Source of the DNA: Methanospirillum purgamenti
GTDB lineage: Archaea; Halobacteriota; Methanomicrobia; Methanomicrobiales; Methanospirillaceae
Strand: one strand, 5' to 3'
Length of the DNA: 64,000 nt
Assembly (NCBI RefSeq): GCF_018502485.1
Contig: NZ_CP075546.1
The notes beneath the pieces were generated by a model. That model was given only the letters and a program-made list of their open reading frames with translations, did not search any database and had not been told where the DNA came from. This document shows positions 36,960-45,546 of the stretch, piece by piece. The translations under genes and the position numbers were made by a program. How positions within the stretch are numbered: position 1 is the stretch's first letter; every line of letters begins with the position of its first letter.

Positions 36960-39530
36960 ATGACGTTTCCGGATATTGAGACTATACAAGGACTCTCCAG
37001 TGAACAGGTAGCAGCACGGTTAAGGACATTTGGATATAACGAACTTCCGGAACACAAGAAAGTCGGTATTGCTGAGATCATCCTTGAGGTTGCCAGAGAA
37101 CCGATGTTTCTCCTCCTGGTAGCAAGTGGTCTTATCTACTTTTTCCTTGGCGATATCACTGAAGCCGTCATGCTAATGAGCTTTGTGCTGGTTATTATCG
37201 GAATTACAATATACCAGGAGCGAAAGACTGAACGGGCTCTTGAAGCACTCCGAAATCTCTCCAGTCCACGGGCTCTTGTCATCAGAGACGGTGAGCAGAG
37301 ACGGATTGCAGGACGGGAGGTTGTTCCGGGTGATATTCTCATCCTATCCGAAGGGGATAGAGTGCCTGCGGACGGGATTCTCCTCTCATCAAACAATCTC
37401 ACGGTTGATGAATCACTCCTCACCGGTGAATCGGTTCCGGTACGAAAGATTCCCTGGATTGAAGGACTGAAAGAGCAGGCGCCAGGAGGAGATGATCAGC
37501 CATCCATATACTCAGGAACCCTGGTAGTCCAGGGACAGGCTCTTGCTGAAGTCAGAACCACAGGATCCAGGACTGAAATGGGGAAGATAGGAACGGTTCT
37601 TCAGGAAGTCTCACGAGACGATACCAGGCTCAAACGGGAGATAACCTCGATGGTGAAAATCATCGCCACTTGTGGCCTTCTCCTCTGTCTTATCATCGTC
37701 ATCATCTATGGAATAGGCCGTGGTGACTGGATATCAGGGCTTCTTGCAGGAATTACTCTTGCCATGGCAATTCTTCCTGAAGAGTTCCCCGTGGTTTTAA
37801 CGGTTTTTCTGGCACTTGGTGCATGGAGAATCTCACAAGAGCATGTGCTCACCCGTCAGGTCCCTGCAATAGAAACCCTGGGTTCTGCCACAGTCTTGTG
37901 CGTAGATAAAACCGGGACTCTCACCCTCAATAAAATGACCGTCCAATCCTTTTTTGCACATGATGAATTTTGTGACTATGATGGAGCTGGTGAAAATTCT
38001 GTTCCTGATTATTGTCATGAACTGTCTGAATATGCTATTCTTGCCTGTAAAAAAGATCCCTTCGATCCCATGGAGAAAGCACTCGTTCAGCTTTCTGAAG
38101 GAAATTTTGGGAAAACTGAGCATATTCATAAAGACTGGAAGCTCATCACCGAATATCCCCTCTCATCTGAACTCTTGGCGATGTCAAATGTGTGGCAGTC
38201 TCCAGACGGCCATGAGTTTACCATTGCTGCCAAGGGAGCTCCGGAAGCGATTGGTGACCTATGTCATTTTTCAGAGCAGGAGCAAAAAAAATTGGCAGAA
38301 CAGATAGATATCATGGCATCACGGGGTCTTCGGATTCTTGGAGTTGCAAAGTCATCTTTTTCGCGTTCTGAACTCCCCAGTATCCAACATGATTTCATAT
38401 TCACTTTTCTTGGCCTGATAGGATTTGCCGATCCAGTCAGACCGGGAATTACTGAAGCGGTGAATGAATGCTATGCTGCTGGTATCAGGATCATCATGAT
38501 TACAGGTGACTATCCCCGTACAGCCCAGAACATCGCAAACCAGATAGGGCTTGTGAATGCTGATAATTACCTTGTTGGAGCAGATTTGGACAGGTTATCA
38601 GATGAGGAACTCAAAGAACGACTCAAAACTGCGACCCTCTTTGCACGAGCCGTTCCAGAACAGAAACTGCGGATCGTCAATGCTCTCAAGGCGAATCATG
38701 AGGTTGTAGCTATGACCGGTGACGGGGTGAATGATGCTCCGGCCCTGAAATCTGCAGATATCGGTATTGCCATGGGAGGGAGGGGCACTGATGTTGCCAG
38801 GGAAGCTTCTTCCCTCGTCCTCCTTGATGATAATTTCACTTCTATCGTCTCTGCAGTTAGACTTGGACGAAGAATTTATGATAACCTCAAAAAGGCAATG
38901 GCTTATATCTTCTCTATCCACATTCCAATCGCCGGAATGTCACTCATTCCCGTCCTCTTTGATATGCCGCTTATTCTCATGCCCATGCATATCGTTTTCC
39001 TTGAACTCATCATCGATCCAACTTGTTCAATTGTTTTTGAGGCGGAAAAGGAAGAACAGGATATCATGAACCGGCTGCCCCGATCTGCGGATGAACGTCT
39101 CTTTACACCAAAAACCCTCTTTTTAAGTCTGATGCAGGGATTTGTTGTCCTGGGTGTTGTGTTACTTGTGTATCTTCATTCCCTGATGAGCGGGCTTGGC
39201 GAGACAGAGGTTCGGTCCATGACCTTTATCACCATCGTGCTTGCAAACCTGCTTCTTATCCTGACCAACCGGTCCTGGTCAGAGACGATAATCTCCACGA
39301 TTCGGACACCAAATAAGGCGATGGGATGGGTATTTGTCGGAACGATTAGCAGCCTTGTCCTGATCCTTACAGTACCGGCACTCCGGGATCTCTTCAGGTT
39401 TTCCCAAGTATCGGCTGAAGGAATAATCACCTGTATTTTAGCAGCGGGCGTAAGTGTGCTCTGGTTTGAGGCCTGGAAACTTTGGAACTTACGAAAAAAT
39501 CAGACTTCCCAATATTTACAGGGAATTTAA
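36960..39530 (+). CDS. Cation-transporting P-type ATPase (P2-like)
   Basis: 856 aa ATP-driven cation pump. The N-terminal cation-ATPase domain (LSSEQVAARLRTFGYNELPE), actuator TGE loop (LLTGESVPVR), TM4 PEEFPVVLT, phosphorylation motif DKTGTLT with Asp316, and hinge MITGDYPRTA and TGDGVNDAPAL are all intact. The C-terminal TM block (about four segments after SIHIPIAGMSLIPVL) completes a P2-type layout. The TM4 sequence PEEFP differs from PEGLP of classical Ca2+ pumps, so the transported ion is uncertain. It is flanked by a DUF4405 operon and by small His-rich secreted proteins and a kinase/FHA pair. A second TATA-like stretch close to the ATG suggests a possible leaderless mRNA. Confidence 0.93.
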   Translation: MTFPDIETIQGLSSEQVAARLRTFGYNELPEHKKVGIAEIILEVAREPMFLLLVASGLIYFFLGDITEAVMLMSFVLVIIGITIYQERKTERALEALRNLSSPRALVIRDGEQRRIAGREVVPGDILILSEGDRVPADGILLSSNNLTVDESLLTGESVPVRKIPWIEGLKEQAPGGDDQPSIYSGTLVVQGQALAEVRTTGSRTEMGKIGTVLQEVSRDDTRLKREITSMVKIIATCGLLLCLIIVIIYGIGRGDWISGLLAGITLAMAILPEEFPVVLTVFLALGAWRISQEHVLTRQVPAIETLGSATVLCVDKTGTLTLNKMTVQSFFAHDEFCDYDGAGENSVPDYCHELSEYAILACKKDPFDPMEKALVQLSEGNFGKTEHIHKDWKLITEYPLSSELLAMSNVWQSPDGHEFTIAAKGAPEAIGDLCHFSEQEQKKLAEQIDIMASRGLRILGVAKSSFSRSELPSIQHDFIFTFLGLIGFADPVRPGITEAVNECYAAGIRIIMITGDYPRTAQNIANQIGLVNADNYLVGADLDRLSDEELKERLKTATLFARAVPEQKLRIVNALKANHEVVAMTGDGVNDAPALKSADIGIAMGGRGTDVAREASSLVLLDDNFTSIVSAVRLGRRIYDNLKKAMAYIFSIHIPIAGMSLIPVLFDMPLILMPMHIVFLELIIDPTCSIVFEAEKEEQDIMNRLPRSADERLFTPKTLFLSLMQGFVVLGVVLLVYLHSLMSGLGETEVRSMTFITIVLANLLLILTNRSWSETIISTIRTPNKAMGWVFVGTISSLVLILTVPALRDLFRFSQVSAEGIITCILAAGVSVLWFEAWKLWNLRKNQTSQYLQGI

Positions 39531-39541
39531 AAAAAAGAAGA

Positions 39542-39859
39542 TCAGAACCGGTGGCCATTCCCATGTCCGTGGGAATTTGATCGTCCACCATTACCAGATC
39601 CAGGCCCTGCATGATGATGCATTCCGGTTCCATCAAGAGGACGCACCCCATTGTTCGGACAGTTTTCACGGATACAGGATCCATTCCCTGACCCATATCC
39701 AGCCTGATCCTGACCATTCTGATTGGAAAGACCATACTGATACCCGGTACCATCCTGAGGTCCGGTCTTTCCTGCACCCGATACCGGGAGAATTATCAAT
39801 AGAATGACCAGAACCGCAAGAAGTCCGATACCTGCCAGGGTCATCGTTCTTCGGTCCAC
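39542..39859 (-). CDS. Small secreted His/Gly-rich protein
   Basis: About 105 aa from a GTG at 39859, chosen for the AAGGTGA element a few bases upstream; another GTG at 39868 overlaps the previous stop. A signal/TM segment (LAGIGLLAVLVILLIILPVS) is followed by a Gly/Asn/Gln-rich stretch, a CIRENCPNN motif with PLDGTGMHHH, and a His/Gly tail (SNSHGHGNGHRF). The His and Cys clusters are suited to binding divalent metal. It shares the NCPNN ... P.DGTG motif with the gene just upstream and abuts it, so the pair forms one operon divergent from the HTH-FHA gene. Confidence 0.65.
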   Translation of the reverse strand: MDRRTMTLAGIGLLAVLVILLIILPVSGAGKTGPQDGTGYQYGLSNQNGQDQAGYGSGNGSCIRENCPNNGVRPLDGTGMHHHAGPGSGNGGRSNSHGHGNGHRF

Positions 39860-39864
39860 TGTTC

Positions 39865-40104
39865 TCACCTTTTATTCAGGTTTTTTCCGTACTGCAATCC
39901 AGTTCCATCACTTGGAGGAGTCTGGTTGTTCGGGCAGTTTGCCTGTGGGCAATCCGGATTCGGACAGACGCCAGTTCCTGATGAACCATCGCAACTATGT
40001 AGCATAATACCATTCCCATTTCCACCCTGTCCGGCTGCTGATACCGGAAATGTGGCTCCCAGAGCAATAAGGCCCAGGATAAGGATTACGACAATTGCTT
40101 TCAT
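39865..40104 (-). CDS. Small secreted Cys-rich protein, paralogue of neighbour
   Basis: 79 aa from the ATG at 40104, which has an AGGAG site 6 nt upstream; an in-frame start at 40134 lacks one. A signal peptide (MKAIVVILILGLIALGATFP, then VSAA) is followed by a Gly/Asn-rich region and four or more Cys in CPNPDCPQANCPNN, then PPSDGTGLQYG. The motif NCPNN ... P.DGTG is shared with the next gene, indicating duplication or shared function. Metal binding outside the cell is inferred from composition and from neighbouring cation transporters. Confidence 0.65.
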   Translation of the reverse strand: MKAIVVILILGLIALGATFPVSAAGQGGNGNGIMLHSCDGSSGTGVCPNPDCPQANCPNNQTPPSDGTGLQYGKNLNKR

Positions 40105-40188
40105 ATTTTTCTCCTGACCGCATGAGCGGTGCATATACCCTCTTATGTTCCAGGAGAATATATATGGATAAAATAGGACTGGTTACCC

Positions 40189-40205
40189 CCCTGAACCTCA
40201 GGGTT
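40189..40205. promoter_or_regulatory. Palindromic operator candidate between His-rich operon and HTH-FHA gene
   Basis: CCCTGA-acc-TCAGGG (40189-40203) is a perfect inverted repeat, and within it AACC-tcag-GGTT (40194-40205) matches the palindromes upstream of the P-type ATPase. It sits immediately before a TATA-like tgtatag for the HTH-FHA gene and between the two divergent promoters, a typical autoregulatory operator position. Confidence 0.5.
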
Positions 40206-40256
40206 GTATAGGGTAGACTTTGATAACCATAGCCTGCATATGAACTAGGAGAATAT

Positions 40257-41048
40257 ATGAATCCGGAAAGACCTGATGACCGGACTATCCTTACCAGCTC
40301 AGATCCTGAGTTTATCTCAGAATTATCTGAGTACCTCGATGTTCTCGCAAGCCCCATCCGCCTTCATATCCTCTCATTTATCGGAACAAAACCCCGTACG
40401 GTCAGGCAGATCTCACATGAGATTGCGACAAGTTATGAGAATACAAAAAAACACCTGACAAAACTACTCTCGCTTGGGATCATCAGAAAGGAGATCGGAG
40501 TTTCAGATGAACCAGTAAACCAGGGACAGCCGGTTTTTTATTATATGCTCGTTCCGGACGGTCTGAACCATGCTGCACACAATCTCACTATATTCAGCTC
40601 AGTAGCCGGAAAAAGTAATCCGGACCTATCAAAACAGGCAATAGCAGCACAAAACGGGCTGCACACTATTTTCCCCTCAGGCCCAGGACTTGTTGTTATG
40701 AATGGTTCAGAGCAGGGAAGAACGATTGAACTGACTGGGACTATGTACCGGGTCGGAAGAATTGAAGAGGGATGGGACGGGATCGCTCCTGAACCGGCTG
40801 TTCTTCTGAATGATGAGTATCGCTCAGTTAGCCGGGTATCACGGCCTCATGTATGGCTCAAAAAACAGGCAGGATTCTGGACATTAGCAGATGGAAACAG
40901 TAAAGGGGGAACGTATGTGAATGGAAAACCAATCACTCATGATTTCGTGGTTTTGAAGGAAGGCGATAGAATAGAACTCTCACCCGGCACTCTTGGAGTG
41001 AACCTGACCTTTCATTCTGGAAAAAAAGATCTAAATCATAATTTATGA
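40257..41048 (+). CDS. ArsR-like winged-helix regulator fused to FHA domain
   Basis: 263 aa with a clean AGGAG site before the ATG. Residues about 22-105 form an ArsR-type winged helix (VLASPIRLHILSFIGTKPRT, with KKHLTKLLSLGIIRKE). Residues about 170-255 form an FHA domain, the phosphothreonine-recognition fold, with YRVGR, SRVSRPHVWL and GTYVNGKPI. The gene overlaps the kinase start by 4 bp. FHA domains dock phosphorylated partners, so the natural model is a transcription factor whose activity depends on phosphorylation by the adjacent kinase. No metal-binding Cys pair is seen in the HTH part. Confidence 0.88.
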   Translation: MNPERPDDRTILTSSDPEFISELSEYLDVLASPIRLHILSFIGTKPRTVRQISHEIATSYENTKKHLTKLLSLGIIRKEIGVSDEPVNQGQPVFYYMLVPDGLNHAAHNLTIFSSVAGKSNPDLSKQAIAAQNGLHTIFPSGPGLVVMNGSEQGRTIELTGTMYRVGRIEEGWDGIAPEPAVLLNDEYRSVSRVSRPHVWLKKQAGFWTLADGNSKGGTYVNGKPITHDFVVLKEGDRIELSPGTLGVNLTFHSGKKDLNHNL

Positions 41049-42265
41049 AAACAACCATATTCCCAGCAGATAAATCTCAGAAAAAAACAAATTCCGTTAC
41101 TCTGCTTCAGATATTAAATCTGGCTCTCGCGATACTTTATCTTACCATAGAACTCTTCCTGGTATCTGTTCCCCAGTCACATGGTCATGGAGTCGGGATG
41201 GGGCATGGAGTTGGAAATACACTTACTTTCTCTCTTCCTTTGTTTTTGATCCTATTCCTGCTTATGATCCTGTGTCATCTTATTTCGGTTTTCCAGAATC
41301 GTCTTCAGGTCCGGTTCATCCTTGGAACAGGATTAGGTCAGGTGATCACAGCGACTCTGCTATCTGGCCTTCTTCTCTTTTCCCGTCAGTCTTTTAATCT
41401 TCTTCAGATTGAATATCCGTACACTAATTTGGTTCTCATTTTCTTTACCGTCTCACTCATCCTTGGAGTGTATATGGTAATCGGAAAGGTAAGGGAAGAA
41501 TATGGAAATGAGAGAGAAAGGGATCGTAATATCTCTTCTTTTCCACTTCCGAAAAACCGGTATAGGAACATAAGACCAATCGGAGAGGGTGGTGTTGGTA
41601 CAATATGGTATGCTGAGCGTATCGGTGATGGAACGCCGGTGGTGGTAAAAGTCCCCCGAAAGGAGGATGAAATGACCGGTCTTTCATTTATGCAGGAGAT
41701 CAGTATCTGGAAATATCTACAACATCCCCATATTGCAACGCTTCTTTCTGCAAATATCCTTCCCGTTCCGTACCTTGAGATAGAATATCTCCCTGGATCA
41801 GTCGCAGACCTGAAAACCCCGATATCAGTCGAACAAGCAGTTCTGATTATTCAGGGTCTTGTATCCGCTCTTTTATATGCCCATGGCCGGGGTGTAACCC
41901 ATTGTGATATTAAACCCACAAACATTCTTCTGACATATGAGGGGATACCAAAACTCACCGACTGGGGTCTTGCACGGTCAGGAAGAGACCGGTGGTCAGT
42001 ATCAGGATTTTCTCCCACATATGCTGCACCAGAGCAGCGTCAGATGAATTCAGAATGTACCGCCACAACAGATATATGGCAGGTTGGGATGGTATGTGTC
42101 GAACTTATCACCGGCAGAACTGAAATCCCGGCAGGAGATGAAGAAGTCTTCCAAACCCAAAAAGGACAGGTTCTCTTGTCAATAATTCAGAAATGCCTCG
42201 CTTCTGATCCAGCCAGACGGTACCAGTCGGTCCAGGAACTTTCAGATGATCTTGGTATAGTGTAA
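41045..42265 (+). CDS. Membrane Ser/Thr protein kinase (Hanks type)
   Basis: 406 aa. Four TM segments occupy the N-terminal about 146 residues. The loop between TM1 and TM2 is His/Gly-rich (SHGHGVGMGHGVG, residues 45-57). The cytoplasmic kinase domain (about 173-406) has the G loop GEGGVG (180-185), Lys202, helix-C Glu219, catalytic loop HCDIKPTN with Asp288 and Asn293, DWG (306-308, in place of DFG) and an APE-like YAAPEQ. All catalytic residues are present. It overlaps the HTH-FHA gene by 4 bp. TMs preceding rather than following the kinase domain, plus the His loop, suggest direct sensing of a metal ion outside the cell (inference). Confidence 0.9.
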   Translation: MKTTIFPADKSQKKTNSVTLLQILNLALAILYLTIELFLVSVPQSHGHGVGMGHGVGNTLTFSLPLFLILFLLMILCHLISVFQNRLQVRFILGTGLGQVITATLLSGLLLFSRQSFNLLQIEYPYTNLVLIFFTVSLILGVYMVIGKVREEYGNERERDRNISSFPLPKNRYRNIRPIGEGGVGTIWYAERIGDGTPVVVKVPRKEDEMTGLSFMQEISIWKYLQHPHIATLLSANILPVPYLEIEYLPGSVADLKTPISVEQAVLIIQGLVSALLYAHGRGVTHCDIKPTNILLTYEGIPKLTDWGLARSGRDRWSVSGFSPTYAAPEQRQMNSECTATTDIWQVGMVCVELITGRTEIPAGDEEVFQTQKGQVLLSIIQKCLASDPARRYQSVQELSDDLGIV

Positions 42266-42386
42266 TTTCCAAGAGCATTCAGTATAATGTATATGGACAT
42301 TTATTCTTGCATAAAAACCAGTATTAAGTTTTAACTTACACGACTGATATTATGGACATATAAATAAAAATAATAAATATTTAGAT

Positions 42387-43322
42387 TCATTCAGAAAAGT
42401 TACATAAATTTGTTTTTAACAGATGTTCCCCCGTATTGGGCTCGACGTGAATCGTAATACATGCCCTTGGAAACTCCAGTTTCAGATCTCTTTCCAGGTG
42501 CTCGGTAAAATCATGAGACTGTTCCACGGTGATATCTTTATCTAAAACAAGATGCAGATCAATAAAAATCTCCGGACCTGCCCTCCGGGTTCGTAATCCA
42601 TGGAAATTGACATATTCAGACTGATGTTCACAGATAATAGAAGTGATTCTGGATACTTCCTTTTCAGAAAGACGGAAATCAATCAAGTCTTTATATGATT
42701 TCATGGTCAGATCATATGCCGCCTTCATAATGACCAGAGCAACTCCTATTGCAACAATTGAATCCAGAAGATGAATACCTGTCAGCCATATGAGGAAAAG
42801 ACCAGTCATTACTCCAATCGAGGTATAAATATCAGTCCGAAGATGCCATGCATCACTCTCTAATGCAATCGACTCTGTTTTCTTTGCAATTTTCATGAGC
42901 CGGGTGGAGACAAACGTATTTACACCGGCTGAAATCCCCATGACAGCAATACCTGCCCACATGAGCAGAGGGTTCATCGGTTCATAGGATGGCGTGAGAA
43001 TTTTTTGGACCGCTTCATTGATGATAAGAATTGCGGCGATAAAAATCAAAATCGCTTCAATCATTCCAGAAACAGATTCATACTTCCCATGTCCGAACTG
43101 GTGTTCTTCGTCTGGTGCCTCTCCGGATTTTCTCACCGAGAAAAAAGCTATAACTGAAGCCAGAAGATCCATCCCCGAATGAATCGCTTCAGAAATGATG
43201 CTCACCGATCCAAGAGCAAATCCGACAATGAACTTCATGATGACAAGAACAGAATTAGAACATACCGAGAGAAGGGCAGTTTTTTCTTTCTCTTTATTGA
43301 GATTATAATTTTGAGATGTCAT
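42387..43322 (-). CDS. Cation diffusion facilitator (CDF) transporter
   Basis: 311 aa CDF-family divalent-metal/proton antiporter with about six TM segments and a cytoplasmic C-terminal domain. Metal-site motifs are visible: IHSGMD in TM2 and WHLRTD in TM5, a FieF-like HxxxD/HxxxD arrangement, and FGHGKYES in the TM2-TM3 loop. It exports Zn2+, Fe2+ or similar metals in known relatives; the ion here is unknown. It lies next to the kinase/FHA/P-ATPase cluster on the opposite strand, which strengthens a metal-homeostasis theme. The start ATG fits the family length. Confidence 0.93.
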   Translation of the reverse strand: MTSQNYNLNKEKEKTALLSVCSNSVLVIMKFIVGFALGSVSIISEAIHSGMDLLASVIAFFSVRKSGEAPDEEHQFGHGKYESVSGMIEAILIFIAAILIINEAVQKILTPSYEPMNPLLMWAGIAVMGISAGVNTFVSTRLMKIAKKTESIALESDAWHLRTDIYTSIGVMTGLFLIWLTGIHLLDSIVAIGVALVIMKAAYDLTMKSYKDLIDFRLSEKEVSRITSIICEHQSEYVNFHGLRTRRAGPEIFIDLHLVLDKDITVEQSHDFTEHLERDLKLEFPRACITIHVEPNTGEHLLKTNLCNFSE

Positions 43323-43662
43323 GGATTATCGATAATAAGTTGAAAAATACCTGAAATAGTGAGATGTTTTTTTATAAGCGATTGGTGTACCGTATGAGGT
43401 TGGTTTTGTAAGAATCAGGTATAATAAAGGACTTTTTAAGGCCTGCATTTCTCTAACACATTATAATTTATGCAAAAAAACATGTGATTGAAGAGATTCT
43501 GACATGATAGTATAATATCTTTTTTTTATGACATTTCAAAAAAGATCATATCATGGGTATGAACTACGACAGACAGAGAGGATTGGATTTAGTCTCACAT
43601 TACATGGAAATTACCACACCTACCACCGGAAAGAGAGGGCAGGAGGTGTGACTCCGTAAGCG
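43323..43662. other. Intergenic region between kup and CDF gene
   Basis: 340 bp without a credible gene; a 33-codon ORF starting MGMNYDRQRG on the plus strand is too short to support. It holds one long-stem hairpin candidate near 43614-43650 (cacacct ... aggtgtg), just after the kup stop, which may act in 3'-end formation. The CDF promoter should lie at its left end. Confidence 0.35.
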
Positions 43663-45474
43663 TTACATGATAAACCGGGTAATAACTCCATGTATCTTCT
43701 CTGACGGAAGTGCATAAAACTGCACAAAGGGAGGAGATACCTTTTTAATTATTCCAAACAGGTTCCAGATCATCTTGTCACTCATGATATTTTCAATCCC
43801 GTAGAAAATCGTCTTTTCATTAATTCCATGCTCACGGAGGAGTGATTCAACATCAAGAAACTCCAGGTAACCAGTTTCGATACTAAAAAATGACAGTCCT
43901 TTCTCGATCTCCTGCTGAAAATAGGTACTGATTCCAAAGGGATGATTTGTCATACGGATGGAGACGAAAATATTCGACTCATACAGGATATTATTCTGAA
44001 AAAAGATGGTCCCAATGTAGGGAGAGACATATTTAAGATCAGATGTAAAGTACAACGCAGCGCCAGGAATTTTACATACCGATTCGTACAACTCGTTATA
44101 CCTCTCGGCAAACCGGTTATAGGGAATGGGTTTCAGAGTTGTATAGAGTTTTTTCTGTCCGGTGATGAAGATCACGATGATCGCGAATGGAACACCTGCA
44201 AGGATAAGCGACCAGTAACCTCCATGAGGAAGTTTTGTCAATGATGCGAAAAGGAAGGTTGTATCTATGAGCAGTAAGAGTGACATAATCCCAACTTTCA
44301 CACTATCTTTTTTCTTATAGAAGATGAGGAGGAGCATAAGGGCAGATATGGTCATATTTCCAGTAACGGCAAGTCCATACGCAGCTCCCAGATGTTCTGA
44401 AGACTGAAATGTGATCATGACCAGAAGCACGGAGATCAGGAGAAGCCAATTGACAGTATCTATGTAGATTTGCGATTGCATAGAGGAAGAGGTGAAATCA
44501 ATCTTCATCTTCGGAATGATCCGGGTTGTCATCCCTTGGTACACGATGGAGAACATCCCACTTATCATCGCCTGTGACGCAATTATTGTCGCACATACAC
44601 TGAGCAGGAGAAATGGGATATACAGAACACCGATTTGCGTTGAAACCATGGAAAAGAGGACTGACCCCATGGACCCATGTTCGAGTACAAATGCTCCCTG
44701 TCCGAGATAACTGAGCATAAGAGCTGGAAAAACGATGTACCAAGCTTTCATTATAGGTTCACGACCAAGATGGCCCATATCAGCATAGAGTGCTTCTCCG
44801 CCGGTAATACATAAAACAACTGCAGATAATACAAGAAGTGAGATAATTCCATGTTCCATAAGGAATTCAAGAGCATAATGCGGGCTTAAGGCAAGCAGTA
44901 TCTGTGGATTGTGGATGATTGCAATACAACCGGTTATAGACAATAAAAAGAACCAGAGCAGCATTACCGGGCCAAACATCCATGAGATCTGTTCTGTTCC
45001 CCGACGCTGGATACTAAACAGGCTGATAGCGATTACTGCTGCAATGCCGATAAGAATCACCCCGGGAAGATTCTCAAGCCCAGGGACAAATGCTATTCCT
45101 TCAACTGCCGAAAGAATACTTATCGCCGGTGTAATAACGCCATCACCCATAAACAGGCAGATGCCGATAATTGCAAGAAATGATATGGGAGGGACCAGGG
45201 ATGATTCTTTCAGATGCGATAATAATACCTCTTTTAAGACGATTGTCCCCCCTTCACCCTTGCTGCTTACACTCATGGCAAGCCAGACATACTGAATCGT
45301 GATAACAAAAAATAAACTCCAGAATATCAGAGAAAGAATGCCAAAAATATTCTGTTCTGATGGTTTTATAACAAGGAGAATGATACTTATTGTGTATATT
45401 GGACTGGTCCCGATATCTCCGAATACCAGGCCCAATGATTTTATTACCCGGGAGTCAGCCAGGTGAGAAAACAT
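43663..45474 (-). CDS. kup: KUP-family potassium transporter
   Basis: 603 aa K+ uptake permease with about 12 TM segments and a C-terminal cytoplasmic region of about 150 residues. It begins with the family sequence LGLVFGDIGTSPIYT and has MGDGVITPAISILSAVEG and GGEALYADMGHLGR, all characteristic of KUP/HAK/KT transporters. An AAAGGAT element precedes the ATG. Takes up K+ by proton symport in known members. It is monocistronic by position and possibly under the control of turgor or K+ limitation. No c-di-AMP-type riboswitch is recognised upstream. Confidence 0.96.
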   Translation of the reverse strand: MFSHLADSRVIKSLGLVFGDIGTSPIYTISIILLVIKPSEQNIFGILSLIFWSLFFVITIQYVWLAMSVSSKGEGGTIVLKEVLLSHLKESSLVPPISFLAIIGICLFMGDGVITPAISILSAVEGIAFVPGLENLPGVILIGIAAVIAISLFSIQRRGTEQISWMFGPVMLLWFFLLSITGCIAIIHNPQILLALSPHYALEFLMEHGIISLLVLSAVVLCITGGEALYADMGHLGREPIMKAWYIVFPALMLSYLGQGAFVLEHGSMGSVLFSMVSTQIGVLYIPFLLLSVCATIIASQAMISGMFSIVYQGMTTRIIPKMKIDFTSSSMQSQIYIDTVNWLLLISVLLVMITFQSSEHLGAAYGLAVTGNMTISALMLLLIFYKKKDSVKVGIMSLLLLIDTTFLFASLTKLPHGGYWSLILAGVPFAIIVIFITGQKKLYTTLKPIPYNRFAERYNELYESVCKIPGAALYFTSDLKYVSPYIGTIFFQNNILYESNIFVSIRMTNHPFGISTYFQQEIEKGLSFFSIETGYLEFLDVESLLREHGINEKTIFYGIENIMSDKMIWNLFGIIKKVSPPFVQFYALPSEKIHGVITRFIM

Positions 45475-45546
45475 AGGTTATCCTTTCCATAGGGACGTTA
45501 TATGGTTTCTGGTTTTTCAAAATGAATGGATAAGAGTGATTTTTCA

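Noticed and set aside
43540..43651. 33-codon plus ORF (MGMNYDRQRG...) between CDF and kup
   Set aside because: Too short and without a ribosome-binding site; the local hairpin is a better explanation.
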